Assembly (NCBI RefSeq): GCF_032917945.1
Contig: NZ_CP136624.1
Span: forward strand, 1,798,001-1,862,000
Direction: 5' to 3'
DNA length: 64,000 nucleotides
Source: Bradyrhizobium sp. sBnM-33
GTDB taxonomy: Bacteria; Pseudomonadota; Alphaproteobacteria; Rhizobiales; Xanthobacteraceae
The notes under the pieces: generated by a model
The model's input: the letters and a program-made list of their open reading frames with translations, nothing else
What the model was told of the DNA's origin: nothing
Databases searched by the model: none
Program-made: the position numbers and the translations under genes
Shown: positions 21,001-25,247 of the stretch, piece after piece
Position numbering within the stretch: position 1 is the first letter of the stretch
Layout: every line of letters begins with the position of its first letter

Positions 21001-23670
21001 TCGGTCTCGTATCCAGCGGAGCGGTGCATCCATGAGCTGTTCGAGGCGGAGGTGCGCAAGGCGCCGGATGCGGTGGCGGTGGTCTGTGCGGAGGAACACC
21101 TGAGCTATGGCGAGCTCAATGCGCGGGCGAACCGGCTGGCGCATCATCTGATCTCGCTCGGGGTGAGGCCGGATCAGCCGGTTGCGATCTGTCTTGAGCG
21201 CAGTCTGGCGATGGTGGTGGGGGTTTTGGCGATCCTCAAGGCGGGTGGCGCGTATCTGCCGCTGGACCCGGCCTATCCGTCCGCGCGGCTGCGGCAGGTT
21301 CTCGAGGATGCGGCACCGGGTCTGGTGCTTGCCGATGCGGCGGGCCGTACCGCGCTGGGCGCCGATGCCCTGGTGGACGTGACGGTGGTTGACCTTGAGA
21401 CGGCCACGCCAGCCTGGGCCGAGCTGCCGGCCTCGGATCCGGACCCGCGCGCGCTGGGCCTGACCTCACGCCATCTCGCCTATGTGATCTACACCTCAGG
21501 CTCAACCGGAACCCCAAAGGGCGTCATGGTGCATCACGGGGCGGTGACGAACTTTCTAACGACGATGGCGGAGCGGCCGGGGCTCAACGAACGCGATCGA
21601 GTGCTTGGCTTGACATCATTGTCGTTCGACATCGCGGTTTTGGAACTGGGGCTGCCTCTGACATTGGGGGCACGAGTGGTGCTGGCCGATCGCGCGGCGG
21701 CTCATGATCCGGGTCAGCTCAAGGCTCTCATCGTTGCACAAGGCGTGACGGTGATCCAGGCGACACCCTCGACCTGGCGGATGCTGCTCGATCACGACGA
21801 TCCGCCAGGTCCACCGCTGCCAATAGGCTGCCGGGTATTGTGCGGCGGCGAGGCGCTTGCGCCGGATCTCGCGCGGCGACTGCTGATGCAGGCCAGCGCG
21901 GTTTGGAACCTGTATGGTCCGACCGAGACCGCGGTGTGGTCGGCGCGCCACCGCCTCGATGGCGAGGACGATCGTCCGTTGCTGGGAGGCCCGATCGGTA
22001 ACACCACGCTCTATATCTTGGACCACGCCCTCAACGTCGCGCCGATCGGGATGGTCGGCGAGCTCTATATCGGTGGCGCGGGGGTTGCGCGTGGTTATCT
22101 GAACCGGCCCGAGCTGACAGCGGAGCGGTTTTTGGCCGATCCGTTCAGTCCTGAGACCGGGGCGCGGATGTACCGGACCGGGGACCTTGCGCGGTACCTG
22201 CCGGACGGCAATCTGGAGTTTTTGGGCCGCAACGACGATCAGGTGAAGATCCGCGGCTTCCGGATCGAGCCGGGCGAGATCGCAGCGCGGCTGTCCGAGC
22301 ACGCCTGGGTGCGCGATGCAGTAGTGGTGGCGCAAGAGGATCGCAGTGGCGAGCCGCGTCTGGTGGCCTATGTGGTCGCGGTGGCCGAGCATGCCGGCGA
22401 GGCGGAGGGATCTGAGCTTGCCGCCACCTTGCGCGCACATGTAAGTGCGCGATTGCCGGACTACATGGTGCCGAGTGCGTTCGTGCGGCTCGCGGCGCTG
22501 CCGCTGACGGTGAACGGCAAGCTGGATCGCAAGGCGCTGCCGCGGCCTGCGGATCAGGCGTATGCGCGAGGCATCTATGAGGCGCCGCAGGGCGAGATCG
22601 AGACGGCGCTGGCGACGATCTGGGCAGAGCTTCTGGGTTTAGAGCGGGTCGGTCGCCACGACAACTTCTTCGCGCTGGGCGGCCACTCGCTGTTGGCGGT
22701 GCGGCTTCTCAGTCGAGCGCTAGATTTTGGACTTGCGTTCAGCGCAGCCGATCTCTTCCAAGCTCCTGCCTTGAGCGAACTTGCCGCGAAGATTGATCTG
22801 GAGCAGCACCATAATACGGCTCGAGTGCTTCCCGTTCGTTCCACGGGATCGCAACTGCCGCTCTTCTTTGTTCCGACAGGTTTTGGAGATTGCTCCTATG
22901 TCCTCTCCTTGGTGAAAGAAATGCACATAGACTGTCCTGTCTATGCTCTGCCATGGCCGTCTTTCAATGACGCTTGTCCACTAACTCTTGAAGGGATAGG
23001 CGAGCAACTCATCACGGCGATTAAAGGGATTCAGCCTCGGGGTCCATATCGCTTCGCTGGGTACTCTTCAGGTGGAATTTTGGCTTACGCAATTGCCCAG
23101 CGCTTAAAAAGCGTCGACGAAACCGTGTCGTTCATGGCTTTCATCGACGTTATATTGTCTGCAACTCCATCGAGCCGATCGAAAGCCCAAATAGTACTAG
23201 AAATGGTCTTAGAAACTCTCGAATCCTTGGACGACGAGGAGTTCGAAGTGTTGAAGCAGTTTGCTAGAGAAAGTTCAGTCGTTCAGCTGCTTGAAAAAGC
23301 GCAGCAAATTGGCGCGATAACTGCAGATGATCTCCACAAGGAGGCTTTGATATATGAAAGAATAGCCAAATTTCAAAGCGCACTGCAGTTGTATCAAGTC
23401 CCTTCCCTGCCGGTAGAAATACATCAGTTCTATGCCGCAGAGTCTTTGTTAGGTCGTCGGGAACGAGCCGCCAAGATTTCGAGAGGTCCAGAGGAAAGTT
23501 CGCCCATGAGGGGGTGGGATCAGGTTTTAAGTCCAGCGGCCATTCATACCGTACCCGTTCAAGGTAACCACGTTACGATGATGACTATTCCAGAAAACCG
23601 CCGAGTTCTGGCGCGATCGTTATCAAAGGCCTTAAACAGTTCACCGACAACACCTCCATTGTACCAGTAA
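1..23670 (+). CDS. Giant non-ribosomal peptide synthetase NRPS1 (5' end outside window)
   Basis: Reading frame 1 is open from the first base to TAA at 23668-23670 (about 7,889 residues), so the true start lies upstream. It encodes a carrier (T) domain, then seven C-A-T modules and a type I thioesterase, a multimodular assembly line acting in the cytosol. Eight LGGHSLL carrier motifs have their phosphopantetheine serine codons at 91, 3337, 6565, 9751, 12937, 16144, 19411 and 22687. Each A domain shows the [16 protein letters not shown]-like, YRTGD and NGKLDRK motifs. Modules 1, 6 and 7 begin with dual epimerisation/condensation domains (HH[IL]xxxxGD plus HHLIGDH); modules 2-5 begin with LCL condensation domains (HHIVSDG). 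The modules are nearly identical in DNA except for the A-domain core. The final gene segment (TE) is less GC-rich and non-repetitive. The product is inferred only from codes; the family assignment is certain. Confidence 0.97.
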   Translation: METALATIWAELLGLERVGRHDNFFALGGHSLLAVQLMERLRRLSLGVEVRTLFAKPVLADLAASLGNHHEVAVPANLITERSRAITPQMLPLIELAQPEIDRIVATVPGGVGNIQDIYGLSPLQDGILFHHLLARQGDPYLLVSQMAFAERGVLDRYLAAVQRVVDRHDILRTSFVWEGLSRPAQVVWRKAPLDVTEVELDGSGGPGHAQLRHRFDPREHRIDLGRAPLLRFVIAREPGSGRWLLLKLQHHLIGDHATSEVMHAEIRALLGGHEHELAAPQPFRNLVAQAQLGVGAKAHEEFFRTMLGDIDEPTTPFGLSEVRGDGSRSHEARRMLPQQLHERLRSQARRLGVSLASLCHLAWGQVVARSSGREQVVFGTVLFGRMHGGAGADHTMGLFINTLPLRLDLDGTGVEASVRTTHARLAELLAHEHASLALAQRCGGVASPAPLFSSLLNYRHNTPAMSFGSDDVLSGVERLGGEERTNYPLTLSVEDFGKALGLTAEAAEPVSADRVCGYMQRALEQLADALEHAPNTPVCDLDILPRDERIYLLEELNRTSVSYPAERCIHELFEAEVRKAPDAVAVVCAEEHLSYGELNARANRLAHHLISLGVRPDQPVAICLERSLAMVVGVLAILKAGGAYLPLDPAYPSARLRQVLEDAAPGLVLADAAGRTALGADALVDVTVVDLETATPAWAELPALDPDPRALGLTSRHLAYVIYTSGSTGTPKGVMVEHASTVNLLHWSSDVFAETEISRTLFSTSISFDLSVYECFVPLSQGGTLYLVENALALAQVSLDVSLINTVPSAIAALVDKKAVATSTSVINLAGERLTASLIERVFESSRVEKICNLYAPSETTTYSTCICMRRGETIVETIGRPIANTRVYLLDGDGALVPFGAVGELYIGGAGVARGYLKRPDLTAERFIASPFVDGDRLYRTGDLARYLPDGNLEFLGRNDDQVKIRGFRIEPGEIAARLSEHAWVRDAVVVAQEDRSGEPRLVAYVVAVAEHAGEAEGSELAATLRAHVSARLPDYMVPSAFVRLAALPLTVNGKLDRKALPRPADQAYARGIYEAPQGEIETALATIWAELLGLERVGRHDNFFALGGHSLLAVRLLSRLSQALGVALPLTALFAKPVLADLAGSVVETLSRSGPQDLPGIVAVSRDAPFVLSFAQQRLWFLAQLDESSTNYHIPLAWRLKGVLERSAWQRSLDQLVARHEALRSIFVASEGEPWVEVLPADAGLPVVEHDLRGRADAEAALSELCQEEARTLFDLVRGPLIRGRLIRMSDDEHVFLLTQHHIVSDGWSLGVLVRELSQLYRAFLAGQDDPLPPLAIQYPDYAAWQRQWLAGERLQKQAEYWRNTLAGAPARLALPTDRPRPARQSFAGATVPVVIDADLTRELKRLSQQHGTTLFMTVLAAWGAVLSRLSGQDDLVIGVPSANRGRREIEELIGFFVNSLALRLDLSGAPSVAELLERTRGATLAAQDHQDLPFEQVVEIVQPPRSLDHTPLFQVGLAWQNNAGQSFDLPELSVETAGDGFDQAKFDLELNLGERGAVIAGTLGYATALFDQATIERQRGYLLVLLRAMVADAHRAVGRIELLSSDERIYLLEELNRTSVSYPAERCIHELFEAEVRKAPDAVAVVCAEEHLSYGELNARANRLAHHLISLGVRPDQPVAICLERSLAMVVGVLAILKAGGAYLPLDPAYPSARLRQVLEDAAPGLVLADAAGRTALGADALVDVTVVDLETATPAWAELPASDPDPRALGLTSRHLAYVIYTSGSTGTPKGVMVEHAQIARLFETTESLYGFTERDVWCLFHSFSFDFSVWELWGALRYGGCLVLVPSHTARSASDFHDLICKSGVTVLNQTPSAFKALIDVECQSRLRSRLRYVIFGGEALEPAILKPWYARHSDCAPQLVNMYGITETTVHVTYRPLDQSDTSNSGSPIGRRIPDLRLYVLDRFGAPVPFGAVGELYIGGVGVARGYLKRPDLTAERFIASPFVDGDRLYRTGDLARYLPDGNLEFLGRNDDQVKIRGFRIEPGEIAARLSEHAWVRDAVVVAQEDRSGEPRLVAYVVAVAEHAGEAEGSELAATLRAHVSARLPDYMVPSAFVRLAALPLTVNGKLDRKALPRPADQAYARGIYEAPQGEIETALATIWAELLGLERVGRHDNFFALGGHSLLAVRLLSRLSQALGVALPLTALFAKPVLADLAGSVVETLSRSGPQDLPGIVAVSRDAPFVLSFAQQRLWFLAQLDESSTNYHIPLAWRLKGVLERSAWQRSLDQLVARHEALRSIFVASEGEPWVEVLPADAGLPVVEHDLRGRADAEAALSELCQEEARTLFDLVRGPLIRGRLIRMSDDEHVFLLTQHHIVSDGWSLGVLVRELSQLYRAFLAGQDDPLPPLAIQYPDYAAWQRQWLAGERLQKQAEYWRNTLAGAPARLALPTDRPRPARQSFAGATVPVVIDADLTRELKRLSQQHGTTLFMTVLAAWGAVLSRLSGQDDLVIGVPSANRGRREIEELIGFFVNSLALRLDLSGAPSVAELLERTRGATLAAQDHQDLPFEQVVEIVQPPRSLDHTPLFQVGLAWQNNAGQSFDLPELSVETAGDGFDQAKFDLELNLGERGAVIAGTLGYATALFDQATIERQRGYLLVLLRAMVADAHRAVGRIELLSSDERIYLLEELNRTSVSYPAERCIHELFEAEVRKAPDAVAVVCAEEHLSYGELNARANRLAHHLISLGVRPDQPVAICLERSLAMVVGVLAILKAGGAYLPLDPAYPSARLRQVLEDAAPGLVLADAAGRTALGADALVDVTVVDLETATPAWAELPALDPDPRALGLTSRHLAYVIYTSGSTGTPKGVMVEHASTVNLLHWSSDVFAETEISRTLFSTSISFDLSVYECFVPLSQGGTLYLVENALALAQVSLDVSLINTVPSAIAALVDKKAVATSTSVINLAGERLTASLIERVFESSRVEKICNLYAPSETTTYSTCICMRRGETIVETIGRPIANTRVYLLDGDGALVPFGAVGELYIGGAGVARGYLKRPDLTAERFIASPFVDGDRLYRTGDLARYLPDGNLEFLGRNDDQVKIRGFRIEPGEIAARLSEHAWVRDAVVVAQEDRSGEPRLVAYVVAVAEHAGEAEGSELAATLRAHVSARLPDYMVPSAFVRLAALPLTVNGKLDRKALPRPADQAYARGIYEAPQGEIETALATIWAELLGLERVGRHDNFFALGGHSLLAVRLLSRLSQALGVALPLTALFAKPVLADLAGSVVETLSRSGPQDLPGIVAVSRDAPFVLSFAQQRLWFLAQLDESSTNYHIPLAWRLKGVLERSAWQRSLDQLVARHEALRSIFVASEGEPWVEVLPADAGLPVVEHDLRGRADAEAALSELCQEEARTLFDLVRGPLIRGRLIRMSDDEHVFLLTQHHIVSDGWSLGVLVRELSQLYRAFLAGQDDPLPPLAIQYPDYAAWQRQWLAGERLQKQAEYWRNTLAGAPARLALPTDRPRPARQSFAGATVPVVIDADLTRELKRLSQQHGTTLFMTVLAAWGAVLSRLSGQDDLVIGVPSANRGRREIEELIGFFVNSLALRLDLSGAPSVAELLERTRGATLAAQDHQDLPFEQVVEIVQPPRSLDHTPLFQVGLAWQNNAGQSFDLPELSVETAGDGFDQAKFDLELNLGERGAVIAGTLGYATALFDQATIERQRGYLLVLLRAMVADAHRAVGRIELLSSDERIYLLEELNRTSVSYPAERCIHELFEAEVRKAPDAVAVVCAEEHLSYGELNARANRLAHHLISLGVRPDQPVAICLERSLAMVVGVLAILKAGGAYLPLDPAYPSARLRQVLEDAAPGLVLADAAGRTALGADALVDVTVVDLETATPAWAELPALDPDPRALGLTSRHLAYVIYTSGSTGTPKGVMVEHASTVNLLHWSSDVFAETEISRTLFSTSISFDLSVYECFVPLSQGGTLYLVENALALAQVSLDVSLINTVPSAIAALVDKKAVATSTSVINLAGERLTASLIERVFESSRVEKICNLYAPSETTTYSTCICMRRGETIVETIGRPIANTRVYLLDGDGALVPFGAVGELYIGGAGVARGYLKRPDLTAERFIASPFVDGDRLYRTGDLARYLPDGNLEFLGRNDDQVKIRGFRIEPGEIAARLSEHAWVRDAVVVAQEDRSGEPRLVAYVVAVAEHAGEAEGSELAATLRAHVSARLPDYMVPSAFVRLAALPLTVNGKLDRKALPRPADQAYARGIYEAPQGEIETALATIWAELLGLERVGRHDNFFALGGHSLLAVRLLSRLSQALGVALPLTALFAKPVLADLAGSVVETLSRSGPQDLPGIVAVSRDAPFVLSFAQQRLWFLAQLDESSTNYHIPLAWRLKGVLERSAWQRSLDQLVARHEALRSIFVASEGEPWVEVLPADAGLPVVEHDLRGRADAEAALSELCQEEARTLFDLVRGPLIRGRLIRMSDDEHVFLLTQHHIVSDGWSLGVLVRELSQLYRAFLAGQDDPLPPLAIQYPDYAAWQRQWLAGERLQKQAEYWRNTLAGAPARLALPTDRPRPARQSFAGATVPVVIDADLTRELKRLSQQHGTTLFMTVLAAWGAVLSRLSGQDDLVIGVPSANRGRREIEELIGFFVNSLALRLDLSGAPSVAELLERTRGATLAAQDHQDLPFEQVVEIVQPPRSLDHTPLFQVGLAWQNNAGQSFDLPELSVETAGDGFDQAKFDLELNLGERGAVIAGTLGYATALFDQATIERQRGYLLVLLRAMVADAHRAVGRIELLSSDERIYLLEELNRTSVSYPAERCIHELFEAEVRKAPDAVAVVCAEEHLSYGELNARANRLAHHLISLGVRPDQPVAICLERSLAMVVGVLAILKAGGAYLPLDPAYPSARLRQVLEDAAPGLVLADAAGRAALGADALVDVTVVDLETATPAWAELPASDPDPRALGLTSRHLAYVIYTSGSTGTPKGVMVEHRGMTNYLWWAGDTYAPRSSSLVSSPLTFDATVNSLFAPLICGGHALLVREGDEVEGLKAKISSQCGLVNITPSHLDVLGQQMLADSAASQVGSFIIGGEALSHSTIELWRRIQPTARLVNEYGPTETIVGCLFYEVPTGPAVSANVPIGRPIANTRVYLLDGDGALVPFGAVGELYIGGAGVARGYLNRPDLTAERFIASPFVDGDRLYRTGDLARYLPDGNLEFLGRNDDQVKIRGFRIEPGEIAARLSEHAWVRDAVVVAQEDRSGEPRLVAYVVAVAEHAGEAEGSELAATLRAHVSARLPDYMVPSAFVRLAALPLTVNGKLDRKALPRPADQAYARGIYEAPQGEIETALATIWAELLGLERVGRHDNFFALGGHSLLAVQLMERLRRLSLGVEVRTLFAKPVLADLAASLGNHHEVAVPANLITERSRAITPQMLPLIELAQPEIDRIVATVPGGVGNIQDIYGLSPLQDGILFHHLLARQGDPYLLVSQMAFAERGVLDRYLAAVQRVVDRHDILRTSFVWEGLSRPAQVVWRKAPLDVTEVELDGSGGPGHAQLRHRFDPREHRIDLGRAPLLRFVIAREPGSGRWLLLKLQHHLIGDHATSEVMHAEIRALLGGHEHELAAPQPFRNLVAQAQLGVGAKAHEEFFRTMLGDIDEPTTPFGLSEVRGDGSRSHEARRMLPQQLHERLRSQARRLGVSLASLCHLAWGQVVARSSGREQVVFGTVLFGRMHGGAGADHTMGLFMNTLPLRLDLDGTGVEASVRTTHARLAELLAHEHASLALAQRCGGVASPAPLFSSLLNYRHNTPAMSFGSDDVLSGVEWLGGEERTNYPLTLSVEDFGKALGLTAEAAEPVSADRVCGYMQRALEQLADALEHAPNTPVCDLDILPRDERIYLLEELNRTSVSYPAERCIHELFEAEVRKAPDAVAVVCAEEHLSYGELNARANRLAHHLISLGVRPDQPVAICLERSLAMVVGVLAILKAGGAYLPLDPAYPSARLRQVLEDAAPGLVLADAAGRTALGADALVDVTVVDLETATPAWAELPASDPDPRALGLTSRHLAYVIYTSGSTGTPKGVMVEHRGVANYLSWACEAYAPRSSSLVSSSLAFDAIITSLLAPLLCGGHAQLVREGDEVEGVKEKISSGCGIIDITPSHLDVLGQQMLADSAASQVGLFIIGGEALSHSTIELWRRIQPTARLVNEYGPTETIVGCLFYEVPTGPAVSANVPIGRPIANTRVYLLDGDGAPVPFGAVGELYIGGAGVARGYLNRPDLTAERFIASPFVDGDRLYRTGDLARYLPDGNLEFLGRNDDQVKIRGFRIEPGEIAARLSEHAWVRDAVVVAQEDRSGEPRLVAYVVAVAEHAGEAEGSELAATLRAHVSARLPDYMVPSAFVRLAALPLTVNGKLDRKALPRPADQAYARGIYEAPQGEIETALATIWAELLGLERVGRHDNFFALGGHSLLAVQLMERLRRLSLGVEVRTLFAKPVLADLAASLGNHHEVAVPANLITERSRAITPQMLPLIELAQPEIDRIVATVPGGVGNIQDIYGLSPLQDGILFHHLLARQGDPYLLVSQMAFAERGVLDRYLAAVQRVVDRHDILRTSFVWEGLSRPAQVVWRKAPLDVTEVELDGSGGPGHAQLRHRFDPREHRIDLGRAPLLRFVIAREPGSGRWLLLKLQHHLIGDHATSEVMHAEIRALLGGHEHELAAPQPFRNLVAQAQLGVGAKAHEEFFRTMLGDIDEPTTPFGLSEVRGDGSRSHEARRMLPQQLHERLRSQARRLGVSLASLCHLAWGQVVARSSGREQVVFGTVLFGRMHGGAGADHTMGLFINTLPLRLDLDGTGVEASVRTTHARLAELLAHEHASLALAQRCGGVASPAPLFSSLLNYRHNTPAMSFGSDDVLSGVEWLGGEERTNYPLTLSVEDFGKALGLTAEAAEPVSADRVCGYMQRALEQLADALEHAPNTPVCDLDILPRDERIYLLEELNRTSVSYPAERCIHELFEAEVRKAPDAVAVVCAEEHLSYGELNARANRLAHHLISLGVRPDQPVAICLERSLAMVVGVLAILKAGGAYLPLDPAYPSARLRQVLEDAAPGLVLADAAGRTALGADALVDVTVVDLETATPAWAELPASDPDPRALGLTSRHLAYVIYTSGSTGTPKGVMVHHGAVTNFLTTMAERPGLNERDRVLGLTSLSFDIAVLELGLPLTLGARVVLADRAAAHDPGQLKALIVAQGVTVIQATPSTWRMLLDHDDPPGPPLPIGCRVLCGGEALAPDLARRLLMQASAVWNLYGPTETAVWSARHRLDGEDDRPLLGGPIGNTTLYILDHALNVAPIGMVGELYIGGAGVARGYLNRPELTAERFLADPFSPETGARMYRTGDLARYLPDGNLEFLGRNDDQVKIRGFRIEPGEIAARLSEHAWVRDAVVVAQEDRSGEPRLVAYVVAVAEHAGEAEGSELAATLRAHVSARLPDYMVPSAFVRLAALPLTVNGKLDRKALPRPADQAYARGIYEAPQGEIETALATIWAELLGLERVGRHDNFFALGGHSLLAVRLLSRALDFGLAFSAADLFQAPALSELAAKIDLEQHHNTARVLPVRSTGSQLPLFFVPTGFGDCSYVLSLVKEMHIDCPVYALPWPSFNDACPLTLEGIGEQLITAIKGIQPRGPYRFAGYSSGGILAYAIAQRLKSVDETVSFMAFIDVILSATPSSRSKAQIVLEMVLETLESLDDEEFEVLKQFARESSVVQLLEKAQQIGAITADDLHKEALIYERIAKFQSALQLYQVPSLPVEIHQFYAAESLLGRRERAAKISRGPEESSPMRGWDQVLSPAAIHTVPVQGNHVTMMTIPENRRVLARSLSKALNSSPTTPPLYQ
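250..3450 (+). other. NRPS1 module 1: dual E/C - A (Ala-like) - T
   Basis: The condensation domain has the elongated motif HHLLARQGD (codons from 391) and HHLIGDH (from 751). That is the signature of dual epimerisation/condensation domains, so the residue on the upstream carrier is predicted to be D. The A domain (about 1690-3190) gives the ten-residue code DLYNNALTYK when aligned by eye to GrsA. It is one residue from DLFNNALTYK, reported for an alanine-activating microcystin module, hence a prediction of Ala. The carrier Ser codon is 3337. Confidence 0.8.
3490..6690 (+). other. NRPS1 module 2: LCL - A (Thr) - T
   Basis: The condensation domain carries HHIVSDG, the standard HHxxxDG form for L-configured donors. 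The A-domain core (about 5405-5925) gives the code DFWNIGMVHK, the classic threonine code. The rest of the module matches modules 3-5. The carrier Ser codon is 6565. Thr is the most secure substrate call in NRPS1. Confidence 0.88.
6720..9870 (+). other. NRPS1 module 3: LCL - A (Ala-like) - T
   Basis: LCL condensation domain, A domain with the same DLYNNALTYK code as modules 1 and 4, and T domain (Ser codon 9751). The translated module is indistinguishable from module 4, at a spacing of exactly 3,186 bp, which points to a recent tandem duplication or gene conversion. Confidence 0.85.
9905..13060 (+). other. NRPS1 module 4: LCL - A (Ala-like) - T
   Basis: Apparent exact copy of module 3, with the same condensation domain, DLYNNALTYK code and T domain (Ser codon 12937). 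The predicted product carries two consecutive Ala residues from modules 3 and 4, both left L because the next condensation domain is LCL. Confidence 0.85.
13090..16270 (+). other. NRPS1 module 5: LCL - A (unresolved polar) - T
   Basis: The LCL condensation domain is as in modules 2-4. The A-domain core (about 15004-15450) is different and gives roughly DANNIGEVGK. The GEVGK ending is shared with asparagine-type codes, but I do not recognise the whole code, so the substrate is unresolved. The next module starts with a dual E/C domain, so this residue is predicted to be D. Carrier Ser codon 16144. Confidence 0.75.
16300..19530 (+). other. NRPS1 module 6: dual E/C - A (unresolved polar) - T
   Basis: The dual E/C domain is almost identical to that of module 1. 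Single-base differences include one changing Ile to Met in a GLFINT motif near 17254. The A-domain core reads about DATDIGEVGK, a sister of the module 5 core: much of the core is shared and only a few pocket positions differ. The residue is predicted D because module 7 also starts with a dual E/C domain. Carrier Ser codon 19411. Confidence 0.75.
19570..22810 (+). other. NRPS1 module 7: dual E/C - A (Gly) - T
   Basis: Dual E/C domain as in modules 1 and 6. The A core (21529-22170) gives DILQLGLVWK, one residue from the known glycine code DILQLGLIWK. The exchanged block is longer than in the other modules and runs on to the YRTGDLARY motif, so the crossover lay further 3'. Carrier Ser codon 22687. 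Gly is predicted as the last residue. Confidence 0.85.
22840..23667 (+). other. NRPS1 type I thioesterase domain
   Basis: An alpha/beta-hydrolase domain ends the protein and would release the peptide by hydrolysis or cyclisation. GYSSG (codons 23059-23073) supplies the nucleophile serine at 23065, and GNH (His codon 23569) the catalytic histidine near the C-terminus. The DNA is visibly less GC-rich and has more varied codons than the modules, and it is single-copy. The mode of release cannot be told from the sequence. Confidence 0.88.
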
Positions 23671-23681
23671 AGGCTGAACGT

Positions 23682-25247
23682 GTGATGATGACGCGCTTAC
23701 TCCGTCCTGGCCCTCAACTTCCGTCAACTTGCGAACTGCTGACTGAAGGAGGCGACGAGCGCATCGAACTCAATCCGATAGTAATGGCCAACAAGTACGG
23801 TTGCCGACCGAAACCCGATAGTGGACTACTTGCATTTGGATCTGCGACGGCATCCACTATCTCTGAAGCTGGATTTTCCTCCGCTGAGGAGGTTCGTCAC
23901 AAGCTCTTGCAGACGTTGCAGGACGGAAATTCGGCAGAACTCTACTTGGCGGAAATCTGCAGACTACGAAGCGAATTCGTTGGTCTCTGCGGCCTGAGAC
24001 AACTTTCCGGACTTGAGACCATTGTGTCTCCGTCTGGAACAGACGCTCACATGCTCGCCGCCAAACTAGTGGCTGGAAGCACTGCAGCAAAGACGTTGGC
24101 AATTATGGTTCAGTCGGAGGAGACCGGGAGTGATGTCGCGGATGCTCTAGCTGGAGCCATGTACTCTCGGTATGCAGCGCTGGGTACCCCGGGAGCTGCA
24201 GGTAATCTTGACGATTCCATCGATGTTAGAGCCATAAAGATTCGCACAGAGGACTGCGGCCTCCGATTGATTGCGGCGATTGACGACGAACTCGAGGCGA
24301 TCGTATCCACGGCTGCAACGCGGTACGATCGCATTCTGGTAGTATTGACCGACGTTTCAAAAACCGGAATGTTAGCTCCCAGTCCGAGTCGTGTGCTGGA
24401 TCTGAAGCATCGCTGGCCCCATATCATCGAAGTTCTTGTCGATGCAGCTCAGTTCCGGCTGGCACCGAGCACGCTACGCAGTTATCTCGTCGCGGATTGC
24501 CTGGTGGTCGTCACCGGATCAAAATTTGTGGGCGGTCCTGCATTTTCTGCAATGCTACTGGTACCGAAGGCTGCGGCATGTCGCCTGATGAAGCAAGAGT
24601 TGAGTCCTGCGATCAGTGTGACTAGCGCGCGCGCAGAGTGGCCGCAACATTGGAATGGCGTCCACTCACTTCACAATGTCAGTAACTTTGGATTGCTTCT
24701 ACGGTGGTGCGCTGCACTCGTGGAGTTGCGCGCTTTTCGCAAAATTCCAGAGGAGGATGTCCGAAGGGTCGTGCAGGCTTTTTACAATGCGATTACCTCC
24801 TGGATCAACGATGCTCGGCACTTTGAGTTACTGGAACAGCCGGCCTTGCATCGCCGTCCGTCTGTAACGGGTGAGCCCTGGGATCAGATTCCGACAATCT
24901 TTCCTTTCCTTCTGTTTCGGATCGGTCGGGACGGGAGACGAAGGCCGCTGGCTGCGGAAGATACAAAAACAATTTTCCATCAGATGAGGAAGAACCTGGT
25001 CGCGAGAACGGGCTTACCGGAGGCCTGCGAGGAAATATCTTCAGTACGTTGTGAACTAGGACAACCTGTTCTCTGCGGCGAACGAGAGGGAGCCCGGCTA
25101 GCTGCCTTGCGCCTGTGTCTTAGCGCGAGGTTAATCGTGCAGGCCATCGATGCGGGAGATCGAGGTGTCAATCTCCTGATCGAACGAGGGCTCACTGTGT
25201 TGGAAAAAGTGGCTTTCCTCGCCAAAAATTCGCCAACCGCCTTGTGA
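23682..25247 (+). CDS. PLP-dependent fold-type I enzyme (aminotransferase class V-like), NRPS-linked
   Basis: A 521-residue protein starting 11 bp after the NRPS1 stop; GTG 23682 is followed by ATG at 23685 and 23688, and an AAAGG lies about nine bases upstream, so the exact start is open. DAAQ (Asp254, Gln257) followed by TGSKF (Lys281) matches the cofactor-binding Asp and Schiff-base Lys spacing of fold-type I PLP enzymes such as class V aminotransferases and desulfurases. A substitution-tolerant N-terminal region of about 100 residues and a C-terminal small domain complete a normal length. The tight coupling suggests it makes or modifies a building block or the peptide. The substrate is unknown. 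The lower GC matches the adjacent thioesterase more than the NRPS modules. Confidence 0.72.
   Translation: MMMTRLLRPGPQLPSTCELLTEGGDERIELNPIVMANKYGCRPKPDSGLLAFGSATASTISEAGFSSAEEVRHKLLQTLQDGNSAELYLAEICRLRSEFVGLCGLRQLSGLETIVSPSGTDAHMLAAKLVAGSTAAKTLAIMVQSEETGSDVADALAGAMYSRYAALGTPGAAGNLDDSIDVRAIKIRTEDCGLRLIAAIDDELEAIVSTAATRYDRILVVLTDVSKTGMLAPSPSRVLDLKHRWPHIIEVLVDAAQFRLAPSTLRSYLVADCLVVVTGSKFVGGPAFSAMLLVPKAAACRLMKQELSPAISVTSARAEWPQHWNGVHSLHNVSNFGLLLRWCAALVELRAFRKIPEEDVRRVVQAFYNAITSWINDARHFELLEQPALHRRPSVTGEPWDQIPTIFPFLLFRIGRDGRRRPLAAEDTKTIFHQMRKNLVARTGLPEACEEISSVRCELGQPVLCGEREGARLAALRLCLSARLIVQAIDAGDRGVNLLIERGLTVLEKVAFLAKNSPTAL

Noticed and set aside
133..23000. Many long reading frames on the minus strand and in other frames within NRPS1
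   Set aside because: They recur at each module with the same shadow proteins and arise from high-GC codon bias; none resembles a known family.
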